A stretch of DNA of 64,000 nucleotides from Falsiphaeobacter marinintestinus (GTDB lineage Bacteria; Pseudomonadota; Alphaproteobacteria; Rhodobacterales; Rhodobacteraceae), in assembly GCF_007923355.1 (NCBI RefSeq), contig NZ_VOGO01000009.1, positions 124,001 to 188,000 of the forward strand, written 5' to 3'. The position numbers and the translations under genes are program-made. Shown here one piece after another: positions 24,931 through 33,901 of the stretch. The notes under the pieces were generated by a model, which was not told the DNA's origin, made no database searches, and saw nothing but the letters and a program-made list of their open reading frames with translations. Position 1 is the stretch's first letter. The number at the start of each line of letters is the position of its first letter.

Positions 24931-25742
24931 ATGATAGCTCCGCGGACTTTGGCTGACACCCACTCAGAGATGACAACCGCGGCCAGGATGACCAGCAGGA
25001 TCAGCGACACTTGCGGCCATGCAAGCACGTTCAGCGATGAGGACAGCTGCAGACCAATGCCGCCAGCACCGACAAGACCCAGCACCGTGCTTTCGCGGAT
25101 GTTGATATCCCATCGGAACACGGCGACGCCAGCAAAGGCGGGCAGGATTTGCGGTACGATGCCATAGGCCATGATCTGCCAGCGTGACGCGCCAGTTGCG
25201 GAAATTGCCTCGACCTGACTTTCGTCGATTTCCTCAATCGCCTCGTACAGCAGCTTGGCGCAAAACCCGATTGACCGGATCGCGATGGCGATGACGCCTG
25301 CAAACACTCCCGGACCGATGATCGCGATCAGTAGCAATGCCCAGATCAGCGAGTTGATTGAGCGGGTCGAGACGATGATCAGCAGTGCAATGGGACGCAC
25401 GATAAAGCGGGACGGCGTTGTGTTGCGCGCGGCCAGAAACGCGACCGGCACGGCCAGTATTAGCGCGATGATCGTGCCAAGCGTTGCAATGTTGAGCGTG
25501 TCCCAGATGGGTTTGCCCAACTGGGTGATGTATTCCCAGCGCGGTGGTGTGGCCCGTGTCCAAATGTCATTGGCGATGCGCGGCGCGTCCCAGACAAAAA
25601 ACCATGTGGTGGATTCCGAAATCTGCTGCCAGCAATAGGCAAAGATCGCAACGCCGATCAGCCACATGACCCAGTGCATCAGGCTTTCGCGACCTGAGCG
25701 GCGCTGCCAGATCTTCTGGCCCTTTCGATCCTGTACGGGCAT
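24927..25742 (-). CDS. phnE: PhnE-type ABC transporter permease (second copy)
   Basis: A 271-residue inner-membrane protein with about six hydrophobic helices. The permease EAA-like loop is EAISATGASRWQIMAYGIVPQILPAFAG in part, followed by [17 protein letters not shown], a PhnE hallmark. It is coupled to the upstream permease by a one-base overlap (TAATG) and to the HAD gene by TTGA. Together with the other PhnE it forms the membrane channel of the importer. Confidence 0.9.
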   Translation of the reverse strand: MPVQDRKGQKIWQRRSGRESLMHWVMWLIGVAIFAYCWQQISESTTWFFVWDAPRIANDIWTRATPPRWEYITQLGKPIWDTLNIATLGTIIALILAVPVAFLAARNTTPSRFIVRPIALLIIVSTRSINSLIWALLLIAIIGPGVFAGVIAIAIRSIGFCAKLLYEAIEEIDESQVEAISATGASRWQIMAYGIVPQILPAFAGVAVFRWDINIRESTVLGLVGAGGIGLQLSSSLNVLAWPQVSLILLVILAAVVISEWVSAKVRGAII

Positions 25743-26551
25743 TACTGAACCCTCGCGCGGATGATGCCAGAGAGGTATTCCAGCGTCATGACGATCACGA
25801 TGATGATCAGCAAAATGGCTGCTGCCGTGTCGTATTCATAGCGGTCAAACGCGGTGTTTAGTGTGGCTCCGATGCCGCCGGCCCCGACCAGCCCCAGAAT
25901 GGCACTTTCGCGGAAGTTGATGTCAACGCGGTAAAGACTTAGCCCGATCAGGCGCGGCATGACTTGCGGTTGCACGCCATAATTGATCCATTGCGTCCAC
26001 TTGGCACCAGAGGCCTTGATCGCTTCGGCCTGAACCTTGTCCATGCTTTCGATGTCTTCGGCTAGCAGCTTGGACAGGAACCCAATCGTCGCAAAGCTGA
26101 GCGTCAGGAAGCCCGCCAGCGGACCGAAGCCAAAGATGGCCACCAGAAGAATGGCCACGATGATCTCTTGCAGGGCGCGGCTGACTGCGATGATCGCACG
26201 GCAGATCAGGTAGACGGGCAGGGGGGCCACATTTCGGGCCGCCCCAAGGGCAATCGGGATCGAGATGGCGATACCGACGACCGAAGAGGCGACAGTCATG
26301 ATGATGCTCTCGATCATGCCCTCCCAAATGTCGCCGGAGCGGGACGTGAAATCGGGGTTGGTGAAGGCAAGCACGAATTGCTTGCCGCGCTCAAGGCCCT
26401 CGTAGACCCGCGACCAGTTGACGTCGATCGTCATGAAGGCCGCGACAAGATAGGCGACAAAACCCAGCAGCAAGGTCCAACGCAGCCATGTTCGCTGGAT
26501 GAATGGTGGTTTCTTCCACTTTTTGCCGATCAATGTGTGCAGTTCACTCAT
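25742..26551 (-). CDS. phnE: PhnE-type ABC transporter permease (first copy)
   Basis: A 269-residue permease with the same PhnE signature ([28 protein letters not shown] in part; [17 protein letters not shown]). The two permeases are clearly paralogous, so the transporter is a heterodimer as in many phnCDE1E2 operons. The start overlaps the phnC stop (ATGA). The segment [16 protein letters not shown] lies in a helix. The transported compound could be a phosphonate, phosphite or phosphate ester. Confidence 0.9.
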   Translation of the reverse strand: MSELHTLIGKKWKKPPFIQRTWLRWTLLLGFVAYLVAAFMTIDVNWSRVYEGLERGKQFVLAFTNPDFTSRSGDIWEGMIESIIMTVASSVVGIAISIPIALGAARNVAPLPVYLICRAIIAVSRALQEIIVAILLVAIFGFGPLAGFLTLSFATIGFLSKLLAEDIESMDKVQAEAIKASGAKWTQWINYGVQPQVMPRLIGLSLYRVDINFRESAILGLVGAGGIGATLNTAFDRYEYDTAAAILLIIIVIVMTLEYLSGIIRARVQ

Positions 26552-27348
26552 ACGGCGGCCTCAAGAACGTCGTCCTCATCCTCGTCCACAGTTTCGATCG
26601 TGGCTTCCCAGTCTTCTTCGCCGTAGATCGTGGTCAATACGTCGGATGTCAGGCCCTCAGGCGGGCCGTCAAATTCGATGGCGCCAAAGCGCAGCCCGAT
26701 GACGCGCTGTACAAACATCTGGGCCAGGGCGACGTCGTGGATGTTGATGATCGCGGCCAGCCCGCGTTCTTTGCAGAGCTCGCAAATCAGTCGCATGATC
26801 TGGCGCGAGGTTTTCGGGTCAAGCGACGCGGTTGGCTCATCCACCAGCAAAAGTGCGGGGTTCTGGATAAGCGCACGGCAGATGCCTACGCGTTGACGTT
26901 GGCCGCCGGACAGCTCGTCCGCGCGTTTGTCGGCCATATGGGCTAGCCCAACGCGATCCAGAAGGCGGAACGCCTCGTCCACATCCGTTTGCGGGAACCG
27001 TCGCAGGAAGCTGCGCCAGAAGCCCACATAGCCCAACCGGCCGGACAGGACGTTTTCCATCACGGTCAGACGTTCAACCAGCGCATATTCCTGAAAGATC
27101 ATGCCCATGCGCCGCCGTTCGCGGCGCAGCGCCCCCGAGGACAGGTCGGTCAATTCGACATCCCCCAGATACACCTTGCCCGAGGTCGGTTCGACCAGCC
27201 GGTTAATGCACCGGATCAGGGTGGACTTGCCCGCACCTGACGGGCCGATCAGCGCCAGAACCTGCCCTTCGGGCACTTCCAGCTCGACCGCTTTAAGGGC
27301 CTGATCGCCCGTCTTGTATGTTTTCACAAGCTTATCAAGCCGCAGCAT
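26548..27348 (-). CDS. phnC: PhnC-type ABC transporter ATPase
   Basis: A 266-residue ATPase with Walker [10 protein letters not shown], the ABC signature [11 protein letters not shown], Walker [13 protein letters not shown] and the His switch in NIHDVAL. The family energises phosphonate-type import. An acidic tail (DEDEDDV) ends the protein, which is unusual but of no known meaning. It is separated from phnD by 64 bp that hold a strong terminator/attenuator hairpin, which would give more binding protein than ATPase and permeases. Confidence 0.93.
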   Translation of the reverse strand: MLRLDKLVKTYKTGDQALKAVELEVPEGQVLALIGPSGAGKSTLIRCINRLVEPTSGKVYLGDVELTDLSSGALRRERRRMGMIFQEYALVERLTVMENVLSGRLGYVGFWRSFLRRFPQTDVDEAFRLLDRVGLAHMADKRADELSGGQRQRVGICRALIQNPALLLVDEPTASLDPKTSRQIMRLICELCKERGLAAIINIHDVALAQMFVQRVIGLRFGAIEFDGPPEGLTSDVLTTIYGEEDWEATIETVDEDEDDVLEAAV

Positions 27349-27376
27349 GAAAGCCTCCCCGCCCCAGTTTTTTGTT

Positions 27377-27403
27377 GAAAAAGGCGGGTCCGAAGACCCG
27401 CCT
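27377..27403 (-). terminator. Rho-independent terminator or attenuator between phnD and phnC
   Basis: A perfect 9-bp stem (27382-27390 with 27395-27403) with a TTCG loop on the minus strand, followed by five T. It sits 9 nt past the phnD stop and before phnC, so it probably lowers read-through into the rest of the operon. Confidence 0.8.
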
Positions 27404-27412
27404 GTTCAGAGG

Positions 27413-28387
27413 TTATTCACACGCGTAGCTGACGCCGTTTGCGGTGTCGATCTTGCGGATAACTTCCCAGAATTCCTGATAAGTCATCGGCAGGAACTGG
27501 CCTTCGTTCGACTTTTCAAACTCGGCCTGCAGGCTGGTGCCTTCCCATTCGAAGTTGAAGAACGCATTGCGGATCTTCTCTTTCAACTCGGGCGTCAGGT
27601 TGTGTGCCGTGCCAAAGCCTGTGGTTGGGAAGGTCTGCGATTTATAGATCGTCACGACCTGATCGGGATTGATCACATCGCGGCTGATCATCCGCGCCTT
27701 GACCGAGTTCGCGATCGAGGCGGCCATGTAGTCTTTGTTGGCAACGCCCAGGATCGAGTTGTCGTGCTTGCCCGAATACACAGGTTCAAAATCACGTTCG
27801 GGCAGCATGTCGAAATCGCCCTTCAGGATCGCGCTTGGTGCCTTGAAGCCAGAGTTCGATGTCGGCGAGGTGAAGGCGAGTTGCTTGCCTTTGATGTCCT
27901 CGACCTTTTCGATGCCAGAGCCGGGGTAGGTGATGATTTCCATCTCATAGCCGAAATTGCCGTCTTTGGACGCCATGATCGTGAACGGGTTGAAGCCCGC
28001 ACAGTTCACCGCCAGCGGGTTGGACCCGGTGTTGAAGCCCGCGATGTGCAGACGGCCCGACCGCATTGCCTCAATCTGGGCGGCGTTGTTCTGGACCGGG
28101 AAAAAGACAACAGATTTGCCGGTTTCGGCTTCAAGATGTGTCAGAAAATCAGACCAGGCCTCTTTATAGACGGCGGGGTCTTCCACTGGCGTATAAGCGA
28201 AAATGAGCGTGTCGGGGTCAACCTGATCCGCCGGATCTGTGGGCGTATCGGCGATCAGATCACCATCCACATCGCAAAAGCGCTTATCCAGATCGCCGCG
28301 CGGACAGTCCTGTGCCGCAGCCGGCCCGGCAAGAGACAGCGCAAATGCAAAGGCCGCGCCGGACAAAAGTGTGTTCATCAGTTTCAT
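27413..28387 (-). CDS. phnD: PhnD-type phosphonate/phosphate-analogue binding protein
   Basis: A 324-residue periplasmic binding protein with signal peptide (LSLAGPAAAQ). PhnD-type segments are FAYTPVEDP near the N-terminus, LAFTSPTSNSGFKAP and EPVYSGKHDNSILGVANKDYMAAS. These contain the Tyr, Ser/Thr, His and Asp positions that contact the phosphonate group in known PhnD proteins. The N-terminal extension with two Cys (CPRGDLDKRFC) is longer than in E. coli PhnD. It is first in the phnDCEE-HAD operon. No phn C-P lyase genes are in the window, so the ligand may be a phosphate ester or a phosphonate broken down by another route. Confidence 0.88.
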   Translation of the reverse strand: MKLMNTLLSGAAFAFALSLAGPAAAQDCPRGDLDKRFCDVDGDLIADTPTDPADQVDPDTLIFAYTPVEDPAVYKEAWSDFLTHLEAETGKSVVFFPVQNNAAQIEAMRSGRLHIAGFNTGSNPLAVNCAGFNPFTIMASKDGNFGYEMEIITYPGSGIEKVEDIKGKQLAFTSPTSNSGFKAPSAILKGDFDMLPERDFEPVYSGKHDNSILGVANKDYMAASIANSVKARMISRDVINPDQVVTIYKSQTFPTTGFGTAHNLTPELKEKIRNAFFNFEWEGTSLQAEFEKSNEGQFLPMTYQEFWEVIRKIDTANGVSYACE

Positions 28388-28496
28388 TGTAAAATCCTCC
28401 CAGAAATCAGAGGTTATCTGTAAAGTATGATTTTACAAGGCGGTATCTGATGCGGGCTTCAGTTCCCTGAAGGCGTCATGCGGGGGCCATTTGGCA

Positions 28497-28516
28497 AAAC
28501 GCCCCGTTTCAGGGGC
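28497..28516 (-). terminator. Hairpin terminator downstream of idi
   Basis: GCCCC/GGGGC inverted repeat (28501-28505 with 28512-28516). On the minus strand it is followed by GTTTTGCC. It lies 10 nt beyond the idi stop codon. Confidence 0.5.
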
Positions 28517-28525
28517 TAAGGCAGG

Positions 28526-29047
28526 TCACGTGGTATCAACAATCAGGTCGAGATGCTTTTCGAGATAGATCTTGAACCACGGCGTGAAGCGTATGGGGTG
28601 AACACGTACCTCCTGGATCAGATCATCAAGGTCGACCCACCGGACGTCCATCACCTCATCCGGGTTGGGTGTGATGCTGATATCGGATGCCGCCTCGCCA
28701 CAATAGATTTCAACCACTTCGTGCTCGATTAGATGGTCGCCGACATTGGCGCGGTATTCAACCTGACCGCAATGGCGCAACACAACGTCCGATACCCCAA
28801 GCTCTTCCTTCAATCGACGGGATGCAGATATGTGCGAGCGTTCGCCCCAATGCGGGTGGGTACAACACGAATTCGCCCACAGGCCGGGTGTGTGGTACTT
28901 GGTCTGTGCGCGTCTCTGGATCAGCGTCTTGCGGCCCTGCATGATGAACACCGAAACGGCCATGTGCCGCAGGCCCAGGCGGTGCGCCTCCAATTTGTCG
29001 AACGGAGACAATTTGTTGTTGATCCACGTGGGAATAAGCAAGTCCAT
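28526..29047 (-). CDS. idi: Isopentenyl-diphosphate delta-isomerase, type 1
   Basis: A 173-residue Nudix-fold enzyme that interconverts isopentenyl and dimethylallyl diphosphate. The catalytic Cys lies in NSCCTHPHWGE and the metal-binding His residues in HRLGLRH and THPHWGE; the Glu pair is in EHEVVEIYCGE. The length fits bacterial type 1 Idi, which is optional in organisms that use the MEP pathway. It lies about 4 kb from the ebo cluster, whose UbiA-type prenyltransferase would use such precursors, but a functional link is speculative. It diverges from a gntR gene. Confidence 0.92.
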   Translation of the reverse strand: MDLLIPTWINNKLSPFDKLEAHRLGLRHMAVSVFIMQGRKTLIQRRAQTKYHTPGLWANSCCTHPHWGERSHISASRRLKEELGVSDVVLRHCGQVEYRANVGDHLIEHEVVEIYCGEAASDISITPNPDEVMDVRWVDLDDLIQEVRVHPIRFTPWFKIYLEKHLDLIVDTT

Positions 29048-29259
29048 TGGCAGAGTATTGGCGCACTGGGGCCAATATGGGCAAGAAAAACCTGACGAAA
29101 GACTACCGGCCGCAAGGCGAATGACACACTTGCAGAACCGATCATCCTGCCTGGATCAAGGCAGGTTGCACCCGCCTTGGCCGGATAAAATGTTGTAATT
29201 TCGCGCATCTTCCGCAATCCTTGGTTGCGGTCTGCATCTTTCTTGGGAGGGTAAAGAGG

Positions 29260-29979
29260 TTGCCGGATACGACAAGGTCATCAAGCGATCGGATTTCCGG
29301 CGGGCTCTACAATGATATCCTTTCTGGGATACTGATGGGTGAGTATCCACCGCAGTCTTCGCTACCAACTGAAACCAGACTGGCCACGGATTATGGTATT
29401 TCACGTACCGTCGTTCGGTCCGCGCTGGATCTTCTGAAACGCGCAGGGTTGGTCGAGTCTCGTCAGGGATCGGGTACGGTCGTTGTGGAGTTTGAACCGC
29501 AAGCTCTGGCTCAGCTCAACCGCGATGCGCAATTGCCCGAGTTGAGAGACTGTTTTGAGTGTCGGGCCAGCATTGAACCGGATATCGCCGCCATCGTTGC
29601 CGCCAATTTGTCAAAGCCAGCACGCGCGTATCTTGAGGATCAGAAGCGATCCCTGAACGAAGGGGATGAGGGCACCGAATACGAGCGATCCGTCCGCGAT
29701 GCGGATTTCCATATCAAGCTGGCAGAATTTTCGACCAATTCATTTTTCGTTTCGATTATGAACCAGTTGCGACCTCATATGCTGTTTGCAATGAACATCA
29801 CCAAGACGCTGACCAGCCGGGCTCACCGCAACCACATCAACTTGTCGCGGCTTGAGCACCTTGAGACCATCGCTGCAATTCTGAATGAGGATTCGGACGG
29901 TGCCCGTGCCTCGATGCGGCACCATATCGACAGTAGCACCGCTCGAATCTTTCAGAATCAGAGCGAGAGCTTTACCTAA
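29260..29979 (+). CDS. GntR-family regulator (FadR/FCD type)
   Basis: A 239-residue regulator. The N-terminal winged helix reads SSLPTETRLATDYGISRTVVRSALDLLKRAGLVESRQGSGTVV in part; the C-terminal FCD domain has DADFHIKLAEFS and ARASMRHHID with metal- or acid-binding His/Asp residues. I chose TTG 29260 with GGAGG 9 nt upstream because the frame upstream shows no ribosome-binding site and no family similarity. It may regulate the PQQ-type dehydrogenase downstream, in whose leader an imperfect ATATT-C-AATAT palindrome lies at 30026-30036. Confidence 0.85.
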   Translation: MPDTTRSSSDRISGGLYNDILSGILMGEYPPQSSLPTETRLATDYGISRTVVRSALDLLKRAGLVESRQGSGTVVVEFEPQALAQLNRDAQLPELRDCFECRASIEPDIAAIVAANLSKPARAYLEDQKRSLNEGDEGTEYERSVRDADFHIKLAEFSTNSFFVSIMNQLRPHMLFAMNITKTLTSRAHRNHINLSRLEHLETIAAILNEDSDGARASMRHHIDSSTARIFQNQSESFT

Positions 29980-30166
29980 CGTAACTTTTTTTCGAGCGCT
30001 CGCGACCGTTCAATAAAACGCAAATATATTCAATATCAGATGGTTATGGGGAATTCATGTGGTTCTGCGTCAAAATTTGTTCACAAAAACAAATAGCCGC
30101 ATTTCAGATGCCGGATACTGTGGGAGGTGCAAAAACCAAAAAGACCACGATCTAGGGAGAAGAAAT

Positions 30167-31477
30167 ATGGCGTTTTGTAAGACCTTGATGACGGGGGCAG
30201 CCCTGTTCGCAGCAGTTGGTATCGGCGCGGCGACGACGGCACATGCTGTGGATATCAAGCTGGAACCATACGTGACGGGCGTGAATACGCCGCTGGCCAT
30301 GGTTCAGCCTGCCGGTGACGATCGGCAATTCATTATCGAACAGTTCGGAAAAGTCCGCGTCATCGATGGGGATGGCAATCTGCTTCCGACACCTTTCCTG
30401 GACATTCGCAACAAGATCGTCACCCAATGGCACGATTTTGACGAGAGGGGTCTGCTGGGTCTGGCGTTCCACCCCGATTTTGCCAACAATGGCAAGTTCT
30501 ATGTCGCCTATTCGACCACCACAAACTTTCAAGGCGATCTGGGCAAACTGTTCTGGTGGGATCACACCAACACTGTCGAAGAGTACACGGTGTCTGCCGA
30601 TGACCCCAATGTGGCCAATCTTCATTCGGGCCGGATCATCTCTGAAATCGACTGGCCACAGTTCAACCACAACGGTCATTGGATCGGCTTTGGTCCGGAC
30701 GGCATGCTGTATATCTCAACCGGCGATGGCGGTTATGCCAATGACTGGGGGATTGGTCACAATGTGACCGAGGGCAACGGCCAGGACCTGAGCGTTCTGC
30801 ACGGTAAAATCCTGCGCGTCGACGTCGACAACCCGTCGGACGGTCGCAACTATGGCATCCCGGCGGACAATCCGTTTGTCGGAAATGACGAAGCGGCCCC
30901 GGAAATCTGGGCCTATGGTTTGCGCAACCCATGGCGGTGTTCTTTCGACATGGGCGGCGACAATGCGCTGTTCTGTGGCGACGTTCAGCAAAACAGCTAT
31001 GAAGAGATCGACATTGTCTCGGAAGGCGATAACCTTGGCTGGCGCGTGAAGGAAGCGACCCACTGCTTCGACTACACGCAGCCCGACAACCACCCTGCCG
31101 ACTGCGACAGCAATGGAATGGTCGATCCGATCCTGGAGTACCCGAACTGCACCGCCAAGCCTGACGGCTGTCTGGGGATTTCGGTCACCGGTGGCTATGT
31201 TTACCGGGGTGCCCATTCAGATTGGGATGGCAAGTACATCTTTGGCGACTGGTCCAAGGGCTTTGCAGCCATGGACGGCCAGATCTTTATCGGATCCGAA
31301 GCTGACGATGGCACATGGTCGATGGAGGTTGCCAACGTGACCAACATGGATGGCAACACGCCTTACATCCTTGCCTTTGGTCAGGATGCGAATGGTGAAG
31401 TGTACGCTCTGACCTCGATCACCACGGGTCCGAACGGGACGCTGGACACGATCTATAAAGTCGTTCCCGCCAACTAA
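30167..31477 (+). CDS. PQQ-dependent sugar dehydrogenase-like protein (GSDH family)
   Basis: A 436-residue secreted protein (signal peptide AATTAHA) with the beta-propeller family motifs. These are DERGLLGLAFHPDFANNGKFYVAYS in part, NHNGHWIGFGPDGMLYISTGDGG in part, LHGKILRVDVDN, and PEIWAYGLRNPWRCSFD. Members oxidise aldoses or sorbosone with PQQ in the periplasm and pass electrons to cytochrome c. Several Cys residues (DCDSNG, PNCTAKPDGCLG) could form disulphides. The next gene encodes a di-haem cytochrome c, a likely electron acceptor. ATG 30167 follows GGGAGA. Substrate unknown. Confidence 0.88.
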   Translation: MAFCKTLMTGAALFAAVGIGAATTAHAVDIKLEPYVTGVNTPLAMVQPAGDDRQFIIEQFGKVRVIDGDGNLLPTPFLDIRNKIVTQWHDFDERGLLGLAFHPDFANNGKFYVAYSTTTNFQGDLGKLFWWDHTNTVEEYTVSADDPNVANLHSGRIISEIDWPQFNHNGHWIGFGPDGMLYISTGDGGYANDWGIGHNVTEGNGQDLSVLHGKILRVDVDNPSDGRNYGIPADNPFVGNDEAAPEIWAYGLRNPWRCSFDMGGDNALFCGDVQQNSYEEIDIVSEGDNLGWRVKEATHCFDYTQPDNHPADCDSNGMVDPILEYPNCTAKPDGCLGISVTGGYVYRGAHSDWDGKYIFGDWSKGFAAMDGQIFIGSEADDGTWSMEVANVTNMDGNTPYILAFGQDANGEVYALTSITTGPNGTLDTIYKVVPAN

Positions 31478-31491
31478 GCCGACGAACATTG

Positions 31492-31523
31492 CGGCGCTGC
31501 AAGCCTTCGTGCTTGCAGCGCCG
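31492..31523 (+). terminator. 13-bp hairpin between dehydrogenase and cytochrome c genes
   Basis: A perfect 13-bp inverted repeat with a CTTCGT loop lies 14 nt past the dehydrogenase stop. No T-run follows, so it may stabilise the 3' end of the first gene's message rather than terminate it. Confidence 0.5.
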
Positions 31524-31569
31524 TTCTGCGACTGGTTCCGACAAAGCCGAATAATTCATACAAGGTCGA

Positions 31570-32325
31570 ATGATGTTAAAATCCCTGCCGCTTCTTTTCT
31601 CGTTTGCCGTCATGCTGTTCGCGGCGACGCCCGGACAGGCACAAGATGCTGATGCCGGTGAGAAGGTGTACAAGAAATGCAAAGCCTGCCACCAGGTGGG
31701 CCCGGATGCCAAGCACCGGACCGGTCCGATCCTGAATGGTGTCGTCGATCGTGCGGCGGCCAGCGCCGAGGGGTACAAGTACAAGAAAAGTATCGTGGCG
31801 GCGGCGGAGCAGGGTTTGGTCTGGGATGAAGCCCAGCTTATGCAGTATCTGAGCAACCCAACGCAATACCTGCGGGCGTATTTGGATAATCCCAAGGCCA
31901 AATCGGCGATGACCTTCAAGCTGAAGAACGAACAGGAACAGCGCGATGTGATCGCGTTTTTAGCCGCGCAATCGGGTGACGCCGTGGCGAAAGAAGACAC
32001 CGCCGAGACAACTGCCAAGGCTGAGCCGCAATTGAGCGCGGATGAAGTGGTCGCGGCGCAGGTGTTCACCGAAGAGTTCCTGGCGGATCCGGTGAATTTC
32101 GAAGCGGGAAAAGAAATGTGGTTCGCGCAGTGCACCCACTGCCACGGCTATAAGGCCTATCCCGGCAAGGCTCCAAAGCTGAAGCCTGGTAAGTACACAC
32201 CAGAGTTCGTCTTCAAGCGGGTGTACAAAGGGTTCAAGAAGATGCCCGAATGGCACGAAACCTTTTCAGTGGATGAAATCCGCCAGATCGTCGCCTATGT
32301 TAAAGCGCCCGGGTTTTCGCCCTGA
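31570..32325 (+). CDS. Di-haem cytochrome c
   Basis: A 251-residue exported protein (signal peptide ending PGQAQ) with two c-type haem motifs, CKACH in the N-terminal third and CTHCH in the C-terminal third. The first domain resembles class I cytochrome c (YKYKKSIVAAAEQGLVWDEAQLMQYLSNPTQYL in part). The second is a smaller class I domain (YKAYPGKAPKLKPG ... ETFSVDEIRQIVAYVK). It follows the PQQ-type dehydrogenase on the same strand and probably carries its electrons to the respiratory chain. Confidence 0.9.
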   Translation: MMLKSLPLLFSFAVMLFAATPGQAQDADAGEKVYKKCKACHQVGPDAKHRTGPILNGVVDRAAASAEGYKYKKSIVAAAEQGLVWDEAQLMQYLSNPTQYLRAYLDNPKAKSAMTFKLKNEQEQRDVIAFLAAQSGDAVAKEDTAETTAKAEPQLSADEVVAAQVFTEEFLADPVNFEAGKEMWFAQCTHCHGYKAYPGKAPKLKPGKYTPEFVFKRVYKGFKKMPEWHETFSVDEIRQIVAYVKAPGFSP

Positions 32326-32331
32326 TCGCTA

Positions 32332-32964
32332 TCATCGGCTGCGCGGCAGAAATGGCCGGATGATCATCCACAAAACCAATGGGGCAATGGCGCAGATCCC
32401 CATCATCATCCACGGGCGGTCCGATCCAAGGTGCCCGGCCGTGGCAAAAACGAACCCCAGCGGCACGGCCCCACAAGCCAAAGCGGTGACATAGCGCCGA
32501 AATGGCATTGCGGTCAGGCCCGCCAAAAAACTGATCGTTTCGGGCAAGACCGGCAGCCACCGTGATCCGGCAACGATCCAGCCGCCCCATTGCTGAAACA
32601 GATACTTGGCCTGATCAAATCCTTCTGCGCCGGCAAGCTTTTGTGCCGTTGCCGGTCCAATTATCCGGCAGACCTCGTATCCCAGCAGTCCGGCCAGAAA
32701 TGACCCGGCGGCTGAAACGGCACCGCCAATCCAGGGGCCGTAAACGATTCCCAGTGCTGCCATAACCGCGGTGGAGGGAACCGGGAGCGCAATGTCCGAA
32801 GCGATCAGCGCGATGCCCGCAGCCCAGGCCCAGCCGCCAAAACCGCGCATCCACCCGGCAACGCCTTTTTCCGATAACGCCGCCTCCAGATCGCCGCCCC
32901 AGATTAGGAAGGGGACGATCGTGACTGCAAGCAGCAGCAGGACCAGAAGAAACAGGCGCAGCAT
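32332..32964 (-). CDS. VTT-domain (TVP38/TMEM64, DedA-related) membrane protein
   Basis: A 210-residue inner-membrane protein with about five to six hydrophobic segments. The VTT motif region is ALPVPSTAVMAALGIVYGPWIGGAVSAAGSFLAGLLGYE in part, followed by AEGFDQAKYLFQQWGGWIV and SRWLPVLPETISFLAGL. The family is linked to lipid scrambling or undecaprenyl-phosphate flipping, but the precise substrate of this branch is unknown. It ends 6 nt from the convergent cytochrome gene and follows eboB by 13 nt on the same strand, so it may be the third gene of the eboA-eboB transcript. Confidence 0.82.
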   Translation of the reverse strand: MLRLFLLVLLLLAVTIVPFLIWGGDLEAALSEKGVAGWMRGFGGWAWAAGIALIASDIALPVPSTAVMAALGIVYGPWIGGAVSAAGSFLAGLLGYEVCRIIGPATAQKLAGAEGFDQAKYLFQQWGGWIVAGSRWLPVLPETISFLAGLTAMPFRRYVTALACGAVPLGFVFATAGHLGSDRPWMMMGICAIAPLVLWMIIRPFLPRSR

Positions 32965-32977
32965 GACCGGTCTATCG

Positions 32978-33901
32978 TTATTCGATCAGCAATTGTCCGG
33001 CCCGCCGTTCGCCCGGCGCTTCGATCCGGGGTTCGCGCCCGCCGCGCAGGATCGAATTGCCCTCGTAAACGGTGCGCTGATCGATGGCGGGCGGGTTCAG
33101 CCAGTCTTCTTCCTTCATCTGGCCTGACTGACCATAGGCATCCAGCGCGTTCTGATAGCAGACCTTGCGAACCGTTTCCTGCGGAATGCCGCTTTCCAGC
33201 GCCAGTTTTGCGGTCTTGGCCACGCCAAGGCTGTCGGAAATCCCCCAATCGCAAGCGCTGTCGACGATGATCCGCTCACCACCATATTGCTTGAGCAGTT
33301 CGACCATGCGGGCGTTGCCCATCTTTGTGCTTGGGTAGATTGAGAACCCGGCCCAGTACCCGCGCTGCAGCGCCTCGGCCACGGTTTCTTCGTTGTTGTG
33401 GTCGATGATCACCATCGACGGATCAACGCCCATTTCTTCGCACACGTCCATTGATCGGGACGTGCCGCGTTTCTTGTCGCGATGCGGCGTGTGCACCATG
33501 ACCGGCAGGTGCAGTTCTTTCGCCAGTTCCAGCTGCAGCCGGAAGTATTTGTCTTCCAGCGGGGTTTGCTCGTCATAACCGATCTCGCCGATGGCCACGA
33601 CGCCCTCTTTCAGGGCAAAGCGCGGCAGCCATTCCATGACGCCTTCGGCAAGCTCTTCGTTGTTGGCCTCTTTCGAATTCAGCCCGACGGTGCAGTAGTG
33701 GCGGATGCCGAATTGTCCGGCGCGGAACCGTTCCCAACCAACAATGGAAGACAGGTAATCGACATAGGTGCCAACATAGGTGCGCGGCTGGCCAACCCAG
33801 AATGCTGGTTCGATCAGGGCCACGACACCGGCTGCGGCCATCGCCTGATAGTCGTCGGTTGTGCGCGAAATCATGTGCGCGTGGGGGTCAATCAGCATCA
33901 T
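32978..33901 (-). CDS. eboB: EboB, TatD-family metal-dependent hydrolase
   Basis: A 307-residue TIM-barrel hydrolase. The HxH metal site is DPHAHMIS (residues about 5-9), with later ligands in VMVHTPHR, IIDHNNE and VDSACDWG. This lower-case TatD branch occurs with EboA in ebo clusters. The start codon overlaps the eboA stop (ATGA), supporting the assignment. The enzyme is probably cytoplasmic; the substrate is unknown in all ebo systems. Confidence 0.85.
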   Translation of the reverse strand: MMLIDPHAHMISRTTDDYQAMAAAGVVALIEPAFWVGQPRTYVGTYVDYLSSIVGWERFRAGQFGIRHYCTVGLNSKEANNEELAEGVMEWLPRFALKEGVVAIGEIGYDEQTPLEDKYFRLQLELAKELHLPVMVHTPHRDKKRGTSRSMDVCEEMGVDPSMVIIDHNNEETVAEALQRGYWAGFSIYPSTKMGNARMVELLKQYGGERIIVDSACDWGISDSLGVAKTAKLALESGIPQETVRKVCYQNALDAYGQSGQMKEEDWLNPPAIDQRTVYEGNSILRGGREPRIEAPGERRAGQLLIE

